Positions 33,697 to 41,947 of a DNA stretch of 45,992 nt are shown one piece after another. A program made the position numbers and the translations under genes. Positions within the stretch are counted from its first letter, which is position 1; each line of letters opens with the position of its first letter. Source of the stretch: Fen-999 sp035505955 (GTDB lineage: Bacteria; Pseudomonadota; Gammaproteobacteria; Burkholderiales; Rhodocyclaceae); contig DATJQH010000019.1 of NCBI GenBank assembly GCA_035505955.1, forward strand, positions 1 through 45,992, in the 5' to 3' direction. The notes under the pieces were generated by a model that ran no database searches, was not told the DNA's origin, and saw only the letters and a program-made list of their open reading frames with translations.

Positions 33697-34335
33697 CTAC
33701 TTCGGCTGGTCCTGGCGCGACAAGAAATCGGCAAGCCCGGCATTCCCCGCCATCCGGGCGATGTCGGCCGCCGTCCTTCCGTCGGAGTCGCGTGCTTCCT
33801 TGTTGGCACCCATCGCGACGAGGAGCCGCGCCACGTCATCGTGCCCATTTCTTGCCGCCAGCATCAGGGCTGTCTGCTGATTCGGCGCCCGAGCCTCGAC
33901 ATCAGCCTCATGTGCCAACAAGTAGCGAACCACATCCGCATGCCCGTTGAATGCAGCGTAGTGGAGAGCGCCCCACCCTGCGCCGTCGATCGGCGCTCCA
34001 GCCTCAACGAGACGTTTGACGATGTCGACGTGACCGCGAAGGGCGCCAAGCGCGACCGCCGTTTCTCCGTACCTGTTATGAATCCGGTAATTGGCGCGCA
34101 TTCTTAATAGAAAATCCACGAGAAGTTCGTCGCCGTTCGCAGCAGCCAGCATCAACATCGTAGTCCCGGATTGATCGCAGGTATCCGGATCGGCGCCACG
34201 CGTCACCAGTTCGATCACGGTCTCCGCCCGGTCCTCCCTGGCTGCCAGGAGAAGCTCGTCGTAGGAGCCCGCGATGGCCAGCGAACTCGTGACGGCAATG
34301 GCGCCAGCGACCAGACGAGACCTTGCCTCACGCAT
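33697..34335 (-). CDS. Secreted ankyrin-repeat protein
   Basis: The 212-residue protein has a signal peptide (about 1-22, RLVAGAIAVTSSLAIAGS). About five ankyrin repeats follow, each with the pattern xG.T.L..A...G...v...Ll..gA (for example GETAVALGALRGHVDIVKRL and QQTALMLAARNGHDDVARLL). A short C-terminal tail ends it. Export to the periplasm is likely; the partner is unknown. It overlaps the tatD stop by 8 bases and is the last gene of the mltG-tmk-holB-pilZ-tatD run. Ankyrin proteins at this spot recur in betaproteobacteria as far as I know, but I cannot confirm it here. Confidence 0.88.
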   Translation of the reverse strand: MREARSRLVAGAIAVTSSLAIAGSYDELLLAAREDRAETVIELVTRGADPDTCDQSGTTMLMLAAANGDELLVDFLLRMRANYRIHNRYGETAVALGALRGHVDIVKRLVEAGAPIDGAGWGALHYAAFNGHADVVRYLLAHEADVEARAPNQQTALMLAARNGHDDVARLLVAMGANKEARDSDGRTAADIARMAGNAGLADFLSRQDQPK

Positions 34336-35107
34336 TCAGATCGATCGAAACCGAGAACAGCCGACAGAAGTTCGCCGTCGTGGCCTCGGCAATCACTTCC
34401 AGCGTCACGCCGCGCAGCGCGGCCAGTTCTTCCGCAACATGGCGCACGTACGCGGGTTCGTTGATCCTGCCGCGATGAGGCACCGGTGCCAGATAGGGAG
34501 CGTCCGTCTCGACCAGGAGCCGATCCAGCGGCAGCATTGCAGCCACTTGCTTAAGGGCGACCGCGTTCTTGAACGTTACGATGCCTGAAAAGGACACATG
34601 GAACCCCAGGTCCACCGCCCTGCGAGCCGTGTTCGCATCCTCCGTGAAACAGTGAAACACGCCGCCGATGTCGCTCGCGTGTTCCTGTTCCAGGATGCGT
34701 AACGTATCCTCGGATGCGGCCCGGGTATGGATGATCAGCGGCTTTCCGCATTCCCGGGCCGCCTCGATATGGGTCCTGAAGCGCCGGCGCTGCCATTCGA
34801 GGTCGCCCTCGAGTCTGTAGTAGTCGAGACCGGTCTCGCCAATGGCCACAACCCTGGGATTCGCCGCAAGGCGCACCAGCGCATCAACGCTCGGTTCGGC
34901 GCCGTCCTGCGTATCCGGATGCACACCCACGGCAGCATAGACGTTGCGATGCGCCTCGGAGATTCTCAGCACGTCCGGGAAGCGCTCCAGCGTCACCCCG
35001 GCGCACAGAGCCGCCGTGACACCAGCATCAGCCATGTGCTCGAGCAATTGCGGCAGATTTTCTGCCAGTTCCGGGAAATCCAGATGACAGTGAGAATCAA
35101 CCAGCAT
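34328..35107 (-). CDS. tatD: TatD-family metal-dependent hydrolase
   Basis: This is a metal-dependent (TIM-barrel) hydrolase with DNase activity in characterised members. The 259-residue protein has metal ligands in DSHCHLDF (5-12), GETGLDYYR, the segment LIIHTRAA, HCFTE and VETDAPYLAPVPHRG. The holB-tatD neighbourhood is shared with E. coli (ycfH). ATG 35107 lies 5 bases past the pilZ stop. Confidence 0.93.
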   Translation of the reverse strand: MLVDSHCHLDFPELAENLPQLLEHMADAGVTAALCAGVTLERFPDVLRISEAHRNVYAAVGVHPDTQDGAEPSVDALVRLAANPRVVAIGETGLDYYRLEGDLEWQRRRFRTHIEAARECGKPLIIHTRAASEDTLRILEQEHASDIGGVFHCFTEDANTARRAVDLGFHVSFSGIVTFKNAVALKQVAAMLPLDRLLVETDAPYLAPVPHRGRINEPAYVRHVAEELAALRGVTLEVIAEATTANFCRLFSVSIDLNA

Positions 35108-35112
35108 GCAGC

Positions 35113-35487
35113 CTAGAGCGTGTGGGTCGCGCGCGATGACCCCAGGTGCCCGCCAAGAATCGCTTCAATTCTCTGTCGCACGGCCTGGCCGCTCTCGTCC
35201 GCGCTGAACTGCACGCCAATGCCCTGCGCCTTGTTGCCCTGGCTGCCTTCGGGAGTAACCCAGACGACGCTGCCCGCGATCGGAAGCCGGGAAGGTTCGT
35301 CCATGAGCGTAAGGAGAATAAAGACCTCGTCCCCGAAGGAATACTCGCGCGTAGTCGGAATGAATAGGCCGCCCCGCTTCAGGAACGGCATATAGGACGA
35401 GTACAGGGCCGATTTCGAATTGATGTTCAGCGACAACACGCTGGGCTTGGCGCCCGCATTCTTGGCTGGTTGCGGAGAATCGCTCAA
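35113..35487 (-). CDS. pilZ: Type IV pilus PilZ-domain protein
   Basis: The 124-residue protein matches the pseudomonad PilZ that is needed for type IV pilus assembly: SALYSSYMPFLKRGGLFIPT, YSFGDEVFILLTLMDEP and QGNKAQGIGVQF. The RxxxR and D/NxSxxG motifs for cyclic di-GMP binding are absent, as in true PilZ, so it probably acts through protein contacts (PilB/FimX in other species). The start is TTG 35487, overlapping the holB stop by 4 bases (TTGA); no better start is nearby. No pilin genes are in the window. Confidence 0.92.
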   Translation of the reverse strand: MSDSPQPAKNAGAKPSVLSLNINSKSALYSSYMPFLKRGGLFIPTTREYSFGDEVFILLTLMDEPSRLPIAGSVVWVTPEGSQGNKAQGIGVQFSADESGQAVRQRIEAILGGHLGSSRATHTL

Positions 35488-36497
35488 GCCTTTTCTCCCG
35501 CCAACGCGCGCAAGTACCGTTCCGCAATATCCTCAAGAAACAGTTGCGGATTCAACGGATGCGACGCCAACGCACGGAACTTCATGAGGTCATTGTAACA
35601 ACGTATCAGCGCCGCTGAGGTCGCCCCGGCCGCCAACCGCTGAACTGCTGCTGCGCGGCTGCCCTGGAAACGGCTGCGGTCGGCGACCTTTGCCAGCATC
35701 AGATCGAATAGCCATCGCTGCAGAATCCGGATGAAGTCTTCCATTGGCATGCCGGCGTCACCTCGGATCTGCACTTGAGTCTGCCACCTCGCAGCGAGCA
35801 CCAAGGGATCCCGCCCCGGTTCGGCCAAACTGCCCAGCACACCGGCGAAGATCGCACCCGTCCCCTTTCGCAATTCCTCCACTGCCGACAGCGGTGCTTC
35901 GCCCAACAGTGAAATGATGTCGTCAGGCGCTGAACCGACACCTTGCTGCTTGATCCACGCCTCCGCCTCACCCGACATCGGTCGCGGCAGGTTCAGGCGG
36001 CGACAACGACTGAGTACGGTAGGCAACAGGCGCCGCCAGCGAGAAGATGTCAATATAAAATAAACACTTACAGGTGGCTCCTCAAGTATCTTCAGCAGAG
36101 AATTGGCGGCCGCAGCATTCATCGCCTCCGCCGGTTCGATCACGACCACACGGGCGCCGTTCCGGTGTCCACCCAGATAGACGAAATCCTCCAGGGACCG
36201 GATCTGATCGATCACGATCTGCCGACTGGCCTTCTTTTTGTCAGTATCGCCTGCGGTTTCGTCGCCGGCCGCGTCCGCCTCGGGAATGATCAAGCGCAAG
36301 TCGGGATGACTGTCCGCCGCTAGCCATCGGCACGATGCACAGACACCGCAGGCAAACTCACCCATGGGCGCCTCGCACAACAGACGCGCGGCCACGGCCC
36401 GCGCAAACAGCCCCTTCCCCGTTCCCTCAGGTCCGGTCAGGAGCAGTGCATGCGGCACTTCCGCCGGCCGCGCCCATATCTGGCTCCAGGCCGACAT
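35484..36497 (-). CDS. holB: DNA polymerase III subunit delta'
   Basis: Delta' is a fixed part of the clamp loader that places the beta clamp on DNA. The 337-residue protein has an AAA+ P-loop GPEGTGKGLFAR, a zinc module CGVCASCRWLAADSHPDL, and the SRC-like motif LSRCRRLNL. ATG 36497 (MSAWSQIWARP) is 22 bases past tmk. A TTG further up (36533) would overlap tmk and adds a non-conserved leader, so it is not used. Confidence 0.94.
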   Translation of the reverse strand: MSAWSQIWARPAEVPHALLLTGPEGTGKGLFARAVAARLLCEAPMGEFACGVCASCRWLAADSHPDLRLIIPEADAAGDETAGDTDKKKASRQIVIDQIRSLEDFVYLGGHRNGARVVVIEPAEAMNAAAANSLLKILEEPPVSVYFILTSSRWRRLLPTVLSRCRRLNLPRPMSGEAEAWIKQQGVGSAPDDIISLLGEAPLSAVEELRKGTGAIFAGVLGSLAEPGRDPLVLAARWQTQVQIRGDAGMPMEDFIRILQRWLFDLMLAKVADRSRFQGSRAAAVQRLAAGATSAALIRCYNDLMKFRALASHPLNPQLFLEDIAERYLRALAGEKA

Positions 36498-36519
36498 GTG
36501 CCAGCTAGTTACTTTATAT

Positions 36520-37131
36520 TCAAATTCTTGCAATTATTTCTTCAAGCTCTACTTGAATTTCGATCAACGGACGCGAGGCGTCCACGACCCGCACTCTTCC
36601 GCCGCTAGCGCCGGCTCGGGCGAGATACTCCGATCGGACCCTTTCGAAAAAAGCAACCTGCTCGCGCTCAAATCGGTCGAGGTCACGTCCGGCATCGACG
36701 ACCCGCATCCGGGCGACGTCAGTCGGAACGTCGAACAGGAGCGTCAGATCCGGCTGCAAACCCTCCTGCACCCACTGCTCAAGAGCAATCAGCTTGTCGC
36801 GTGCGAGGCCCCTGCCTCCACCCTGATAGGCGAAGCTGGCGTCGGTGAATCGATCGCAGACCACCCAGTCTCCCCGAGCCAAAGCCGGTTCGATGACCTT
36901 GGCGATATGTTCGCGACGGGCCGCGAACATCAGCAGCGCCTCGGTTTCCAGGTGCATGGGTTCGTTCAGCAGGATCGTCCTCAACTTCTCCCCCAGAGGC
37001 GTTCCGCCCGGTTCGCGGGTCTGCACGATCACGTGCCCACGCGCGCGCAGTGCTGCGACGAGCCAAGTCACATGCGTGCTTTTGCCAGCGCCGTCGACCC
37101 CCTCCAGGGTAATGAACTTGCCTCGTGCCAC
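36520..37131 (-). CDS. tmk: Thymidylate kinase
   Basis: Tmk phosphorylates dTMP to dTDP for DNA synthesis. The 203-residue protein has the P-loop EGVDGAGKST (10-19), the DR motif CDRFTDASFAYQGGGRGL, and TREPGGTPLGEKLR. GTG 37131 directly follows the mltG stop (TGAGTG). It is part of the conserved mltG-tmk-holB-tatD order. Confidence 0.96.
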   Translation of the reverse strand: MARGKFITLEGVDGAGKSTHVTWLVAALRARGHVIVQTREPGGTPLGEKLRTILLNEPMHLETEALLMFAARREHIAKVIEPALARGDWVVCDRFTDASFAYQGGGRGLARDKLIALEQWVQEGLQPDLTLLFDVPTDVARMRVVDAGRDLDRFEREQVAFFERVRSEYLARAGASGGRVRVVDASRPLIEIQVELEEIIARI

Positions 37132-38178
37132 TCAGCCTCCTCCCCCACGCCTTTGGTACTTCGTCACGGCTCGATTATGCTCTTCGAGCGTTCGTGAAAA
37201 AGCGCTGCTGCCATCGCCACGCGCAACGAAATAGAGCTTGTCCGTTGCTGGCGGGTGCATGACTGCCTGTATTGACGCTGCGCCGGGCATGGTGATGGGG
37301 GTCGGCGGCAGCCCGACGCGCGTGTAAGTGTTGTAAGGCGTGTCTGCCAGCAAGTCACGCTTGCGCAAGTTGCCGTCGAACGTTTCACCGAGGCCGTAGA
37401 TCACCGTCGGGTCGGTCTGGAGCAACATTCCGCGACGTAACCGGTTGGTAAAGACTGCAGCTACTTCGCCGCGGTCGGCGGGGCGCCCGGTCTCCTTCTC
37501 CACGATCGACGCCATGATCAAGGCCTGGTACGGGTTGCTGTAAGGAACCGCGGGGTCGCGATTGCTCCATTCCTGGTTCAGGCGCCGTTTCATGTTGCCG
37601 TAGGCGCGACGTAACACCTCCAGGTCGCTTGATTGCTTCGCGAAGAGATAGGTATCCGGGAAGAACAGGCCTTCGGGGTGAGTCTCGGATGCACCGACGC
37701 GCGTAAGAATTTCCTGGTCGCTCAACCCTGCCGTGTCGTGACGCAAGTTCGGGTCCGCATCCAGGACGCCGCGCATTTCCCGGAACGTCTTGCCTTCCAC
37801 AAAGACGATTTCTGCCTGGGTGACGTCACCACGGGTCAGCTTGGCCAAGAGGTCCCAGGGCGTAATCCCGCGACCGATCTCGTAACTGCCTGCCTTGATG
37901 TCGCCCGCTTTGCCTGTCAGGCGGCCGAGCCAGGCGAATTGCCATGGTACAAAATCGACTCCTGAATTGGCCATCTCCCGGGCGGCCGCGCGCAGGGTCC
38001 AGCCTGGGGAAATTTCGAAATCGATGTGTTCCCCGGCAAGCGCCACCGGGTTGAACGCAAACCAGAGCATCCAGCCCGCAAAGGCACTTGCAGCAAGCAC
38101 GGCGACGAAAATGAGACGACGGGCGAGGCGGATCACGCGTTGGTTCGGGCAGCGATGAGCGTCAGTAAAGGGGCGCAT
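37132..38178 (-). CDS. mltG: Endolytic murein transglycosylase MltG
   Basis: MltG cuts nascent glycan strands and sets their length. The 348-residue protein has one N-terminal membrane segment (about 21-40, RLIFVAVLAASAFAGWMLWF) and a LysM-like region. The YceG catalytic domain carries Glu227 in IVEKETG, and TPYNTYTRVGLPPTPI follows. ATG 38178 is supported by GGGTGGG upstream. However, a TATTAT lies just before it (38185-38180); if that is a true -10, translation would start lower down, for example at GTG 38136. The gene is divergent from ygfZ by 48 bases. Confidence 0.92.
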   Translation of the reverse strand: MRPFTDAHRCPNQRVIRLARRLIFVAVLAASAFAGWMLWFAFNPVALAGEHIDFEISPGWTLRAAAREMANSGVDFVPWQFAWLGRLTGKAGDIKAGSYEIGRGITPWDLLAKLTRGDVTQAEIVFVEGKTFREMRGVLDADPNLRHDTAGLSDQEILTRVGASETHPEGLFFPDTYLFAKQSSDLEVLRRAYGNMKRRLNQEWSNRDPAVPYSNPYQALIMASIVEKETGRPADRGEVAAVFTNRLRRGMLLQTDPTVIYGLGETFDGNLRKRDLLADTPYNTYTRVGLPPTPITMPGAASIQAVMHPPATDKLYFVARGDGSSAFSRTLEEHNRAVTKYQRRGGGG

Positions 38179-38226
38179 AATAATACCCACCCAACCCCCT
38201 GACGATGCTGTCGGAGAAACCCAGAC

Positions 38227-39246
38227 ATGACTCGCAACGAATGGAAGGCCTACCTAGCCGGGCAAAATCTCGCCCCGGACTGCGAAAGCTTCGGCGATAT
38301 GCAAAACGAGCTTGTGGCCGCGCGGGACGAAACCGTCGTGGCTCCACTGCTCGACTTTGGGGCCATCCGGGCAAGCGGCGACGATGCAGCTAATTTTCTG
38401 CACAACTTGCTCAGCAACGACATCCAGAACCTGCCGCTCGACGGGGTACGCTTTGCAGGACTTTGCACACCGAAGGGACGCCTGCTCGCCACGTTCCACG
38501 TGTGGCGGGACGGAGCTGACTTGCTGCTCTCTGTATCGACCGACATTGAGGAGGCAATCCTCAAGAAGCTGTCCATGTACATCCTGCGCAGCAAGGTCAA
38601 ACTCGCAACTGCCGACATTGCCTTGCTCGGCGTGGCCGGCCCCCGGGCCGAATCGATCCTCCAGAGCGTGGTTGGCGCCGTTCCGAAGTCGATGCAGGCA
38701 GTCGCCATCGCAGGAGGACAGGTCCTCGGACTGTCCCGCAACCGCTACGTCCTCAGCCTCGCCTATGACGCTGCGTCTGCCCTCTGGCCGCAGTTGGCCG
38801 TTGCCGCACGACCAATAGGGGCGGCGGCATGGCGTTGGCTGGAGATTTCCGCGGGCCAACCACGGGTGATCGCGGCCACGCAGGAGGCCTTCGTGCCGCA
38901 AATGGTCAATATGGAGGTTCCCGAGGTCGGCGGCGTCGCCTTCACGAAAGGCTGCTACCCGGGCCAGGAAATCGTCGCCCGCACGCAATACCTCGGCAAG
39001 ATCAAACGCAGAATGTACAGGGGCAGGCTGGATGAGGCGCTACCCCCGGGCACTGATATCTTCACGCCCGAATCCGGTGATCAGCATTGCGGTACCTTGG
39101 CCACTGTTGCGCCGTCGCCCGCCGGCGGCTACGAATGCCTGGTGGTCGTGCAATCCTCGGGCGCGGCAGCCGGCGAGATATATGCCGGCAGGCCAGGTGG
39201 TCCCTCTCGCGTTTCACTGCTGCCGATGCCCTACGCCATAGACTGA
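38227..39246 (+). CDS. ygfZ: Folate-binding Fe-S cluster repair protein YgfZ
   Basis: YgfZ uses tetrahydrofolate to help build or repair certain iron-sulfur enzymes. The 339-residue protein has the GcvT-like fold and the diagnostic motif KGCYPGQE (241-248) with the essential Cys243. LLDFGAIRASGDDAANFLHN lies near the start. Its stop overlaps the next gene's ATG (TGATG). It is divergent from mltG. Confidence 0.94.
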   Translation: MTRNEWKAYLAGQNLAPDCESFGDMQNELVAARDETVVAPLLDFGAIRASGDDAANFLHNLLSNDIQNLPLDGVRFAGLCTPKGRLLATFHVWRDGADLLLSVSTDIEEAILKKLSMYILRSKVKLATADIALLGVAGPRAESILQSVVGAVPKSMQAVAIAGGQVLGLSRNRYVLSLAYDAASALWPQLAVAARPIGAAAWRWLEISAGQPRVIAATQEAFVPQMVNMEVPEVGGVAFTKGCYPGQEIVARTQYLGKIKRRMYRGRLDEALPPGTDIFTPESGDQHCGTLATVAPSPAGGYECLVVVQSSGAAAGEIYAGRPGGPSRVSLLPMPYAID

Positions 39247-40043
39247 TGTGCCTGATTCTCGTCGCCTGGCAGGTGCACCCCGAATTCCCCCTCGTGGTGG
39301 CCGCAAACAGAGACGAGTTCTTCAGTCGCCCAACGGCCAGCGCGAATTTCTGGCCAGGCAATGAGATCCTCGCCGGTCGCGACCTGCAGGCGGGTGGCAC
39401 CTGGATGGGCATCACCCGCTGCGGGCGATTCGCCGCGCTGACCAACTATCGCGATCCGGCGCTCTACCGGGACGGACTGGCCTCGCGGGGCCAACTCGTG
39501 GCCGATTTCCTGGCCGCGCAGGCGGAGCCGACGGTTTGGCTTGAGCATATCCGCTCGATGGCGCCCGATTTCAATCCGTTCAATGTAGTCGTCGGAGACC
39601 GACGGACGCTTGCCTGCTTCTCAAGCGTCAGCGGCGAGATTCGTCGGCTCGAACCCGGCGTCTTCGGCCTCTCCAATCACCTCCTCGACACGCCGTGGCC
39701 GAAGGTCGAAGCGGCGAAATCATCGCTGGCTCGCGCCCTGAAGGCACTTCCAGATGACGGCGCGCTGTTTGATCTGCTTCGCGATGACACCATTCACGCC
39801 GACGAGGCTCTGCCGCGCACGGGTGTAAGCCTGGCATGGGAGCGGCTCTTGTCGGCTGCCTTCGTGCAAGGGCCAGGATATGGCACCCGCAGTTCGACTG
39901 TCCTGAAAGTCAGCCGTCGTGGTACGCCAATACTCGACGAAAAAACTTGGCTCGAAGGCGGCAAAGCAGGAGACCGTCACCGCTTCCGCTTCAGCCTGAC
40001 AGGCTGCAAACCATTTCCTGGTGAGGGATCCCGGCCTCCATGA
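39246..40043 (+). CDS. NRDE (Ser/Thr-rich T10/TANGO2-like) family protein
   Basis: The function is not known; the eukaryotic relative TANGO2 is linked to heme or lipid handling. The 265-residue protein begins MCLILVAWQ, with Cys2 exposed as a possible N-terminal nucleophile. It has the namesake ANRDEFFSRPT, then LAGRDLQAGGTWMGI, ALTNYRDP and GLSNHLLDTPWPKV. It is coupled to ygfZ by a 1-base overlap. Its last 53 bases overlap the convergent fusion gene; the final ~12 residues after FRFSLTG look like read-through beyond the usual family end. Confidence 0.88.
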   Translation: MCLILVAWQVHPEFPLVVAANRDEFFSRPTASANFWPGNEILAGRDLQAGGTWMGITRCGRFAALTNYRDPALYRDGLASRGQLVADFLAAQAEPTVWLEHIRSMAPDFNPFNVVVGDRRTLACFSSVSGEIRRLEPGVFGLSNHLLDTPWPKVEAAKSSLARALKALPDDGALFDLLRDDTIHADEALPRTGVSLAWERLLSAAFVQGPGYGTRSSTVLKVSRRGTPILDEKTWLEGGKAGDRHRFRFSLTGCKPFPGEGSRPP

Positions 40044-40890
40044 AACCGGGGCCCTGAGGCTCGAAACCAAGTTTGCGATAGAAGTCGATCGCCGAGGCCT
40101 GGGAGTTCAGGACCACACTGCGATTGCCACGACGCATGGCTTCATTCATCAAACGCGTCATCAAGGCTTCCCCGACGCCTTTGCCGCGCCAAGCCGGCAA
40201 GACTGCCACACGCCCGATGTGGCCATCCGGCAGCAACCGTCCCGTGCCGATCGGCTCGCCACCTGGGCCGCGGGCCATCGCGTGCAGGCTATGCAGATCC
40301 CAGTCGTCGTATTCCATGTCGGCCGGTACTCCCTGCTCGCGAACGAACACGGATTCGCGCACCGGACCGACCAGCGAACCAAGGCGCGTCCAGTCTCCAT
40401 CCTCGACGTCATACTCGACGATATCCACCGACGTGTAAGCCGGAACGAGATCGAACAGTTCGACGATATCCCGGTTGCGCATTCGGATGCACCCGATGGA
40501 ACCGGGCACACCCATTGCGACGGCATCGGGACTGCCGTGGATGTAGATGTAACGGCGCATCGTGTCGACCTCGCCCAGGCGGTTGAGCCCAGGTTCCTTC
40601 CCCGACAGCCACAGGATGCGGGTAAGTATCCAGTCACGGCCCGGGTTGGCGCTGGCAAGTTCAGGGGTCCAGATTTCTCCAGTGGGCCTGCGACGCACGA
40701 AGACCGTGTTCTCGGGAACGCCCCCGCCGATCTTTGCGCGCACGACGTGGCGTCCGCGCGGGGTTCGGTAGCTCCCGCTGACTTCTCCAGCCCCGTTCGC
40801 AGCTGTCGAGACCGGAAAGCGGCGGATCAATGCATTGTGTGTTCCATATATTTCAATGCATTGCGCGCTAATGCTAATCCATATTCTCAT
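39991..40890 (-). CDS. Fusion of an L,D-transpeptidase (YkuD) domain and a GNAT acetyltransferase
   Basis: The 299-residue protein joins two domains in one uninterrupted frame. Residues 1-160 form a YkuD domain: FPVSTAANGAGEVSGSYRTP, then His118 in YIHGS, and the catalytic Cys134 and Arg136 in GSIGCIRMRNRD (SIGC where SHGC is more common). Residues 165-299 form a GNAT domain: VFVREQGVP, GTGRLLPD, the acetyl-CoA loop RVAVLPAWRGKGVG (227-240), and FYRKLGFEPQG. I see no signal peptide or membrane segment, so it is probably cytoplasmic. That is odd for a peptidoglycan cross-linking domain. ATG 40890 overlaps the tadA stop by 1 base. Confidence 0.9.
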   Translation of the reverse strand: MRIWISISAQCIEIYGTHNALIRRFPVSTAANGAGEVSGSYRTPRGRHVVRAKIGGGVPENTVFVRRRPTGEIWTPELASANPGRDWILTRILWLSGKEPGLNRLGEVDTMRRYIYIHGSPDAVAMGVPGSIGCIRMRNRDIVELFDLVPAYTSVDIVEYDVEDGDWTRLGSLVGPVRESVFVREQGVPADMEYDDWDLHSLHAMARGPGGEPIGTGRLLPDGHIGRVAVLPAWRGKGVGEALMTRLMNEAMRRGNRSVVLNSQASAIDFYRKLGFEPQGPGFMEAGIPHQEMVCSLSG

Positions 40891-41363
40891 CAGCAGATGG
40901 CAGTCCTTCCCCGCCTGGAGGCGAAGAAGCTCGACAGCAGCGCTCCGCATTCTTCGGCAAGGACACCTCCAAGAACCTCCGCGTGGTGATTGAGTCTCGA
41001 ATCGCTGTAGATGTCGACAACGCTCCCCGCGGCGCCCGTCTTCGGATCGCTGGCGCCGAAGACGACGCGTGACACCCGGGCGTGCATGATCGCCCCCGTG
41101 CACATCACGCAAGGTTCCAGGGTGACGTAGAGCGTGCTGCCGGGAAGTCGATAATTGCCGATCCGCGCCGCGGCGTCGCGCAGTGCCGCTATTTCCGCGT
41201 GGGCCGTGGGATCGTGGGCTGAAATCGGCCGATTGAAGCCACGACCGACGACCTCGCCGTCGATCACCACGATAGCGCCGACGGGTACTTCGCCCGCCGC
41301 CCCCGCTTCACGCGCCAGAGCCAGCGCCTGAAGCATGAATCCCGCGTCGTCGGTCGAACTCAA
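40890..41363 (-). CDS. tadA: tRNA-specific adenosine deaminase TadA
   Basis: TadA turns adenosine 34 of tRNA-Arg(ACG) into inosine. The 157-residue protein has HAEIAAL (His55, Glu57) and PCVMC (Cys85, Cys88), which bind the catalytic zinc, plus the C-terminal helix region. The start is uncertain. The GTG at 41375 overlaps the Shine-Dalgarno AGGAGG (41380-41375) and cannot be served by it. The TTG at 41363, 11 bases past that site, gives the normal family length and is preferred. The gene follows the response regulator closely. Confidence 0.9.
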   Translation of the reverse strand: MSSTDDAGFMLQALALAREAGAAGEVPVGAIVVIDGEVVGRGFNRPISAHDPTAHAEIAALRDAAARIGNYRLPGSTLYVTLEPCVMCTGAIMHARVSRVVFGASDPKTGAAGSVVDIYSDSRLNHHAEVLGGVLAEECGALLSSFFASRRGRTAIC

Positions 41364-41378
41364 CTGCGGGACCACCTC

Positions 41379-41921
41379 CTACTGGTGGTGTATTCCGCCC
41401 GACGCGACGCGGCGTTGGGGCACGAAGCGCTCGTCCAGGAGTCCTTCGATGCGCGCGAAGACTTCAAGCCGCGAAAACGGTTTCTTCATGAAGTCGTCAG
41501 CAGGAATGCGACTGCCGAAGAACTGCTCGGTCGCATGCTCGTTACCGCTCATCATGATCACGGGAATGTTCTGCGTGTCCGGATCGCGCCGCAGGGCGCG
41601 CAAAGCGGCAAACCCGTTCATCCCGGGCATGACGATGTCGATGAAGATCAGGTCGGGACGGTAGGCGCGCGCCATGGCAACACCAGTCTCACCATCGTAG
41701 GCCTCGCTGATCAGAAAGCCGCTGGGCTGCAGCATGCGGCTCAAGGCTACGACAATGGTCTTCGAGTCGTCGATGATGAGAGCACTGGTGCCGCGTCGGG
41801 CATCGATGCGCTTTCGCGTGCGGCGCTCGATGGGGATGACCGGCGCGAGCGCAGGCAGGCGCTCTTCTGGTTCCTCGTCCTTCAATCCAAGAGCGTTACG
41901 GAGCCGTTCGATGATTCCCAT
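41379..41921 (-). CDS. Response regulator with receiver domain only
   Basis: The 180-residue protein has a charged, proline-containing N-terminal extension (about 1-44). A receiver domain follows: Asp51/Asp52, phospho-acceptor Asp95 in FIDIVMPGMNG, Ser125, and Lys147 in MKKPF. The C-terminal tail is about 20 residues, with no DNA-binding or enzymatic output domain. A strong ribosome-binding site GAGGGAGG precedes ATG 41921. It lies 26 bases past ppdK, and no histidine kinase is nearby. It may act by protein contact, like CheY/PilG-type regulators; the partner is unknown. Confidence 0.88.
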   Translation of the reverse strand: MGIIERLRNALGLKDEEPEERLPALAPVIPIERRTRKRIDARRGTSALIIDDSKTIVVALSRMLQPSGFLISEAYDGETGVAMARAYRPDLIFIDIVMPGMNGFAALRALRRDPDTQNIPVIMMSGNEHATEQFFGSRIPADDFMKKPFSRLEVFARIEGLLDERFVPQRRVASGGIHHQ

Positions 41922-41947
41922 GGTGCCCTCCCTCGGCGCATTATCCT

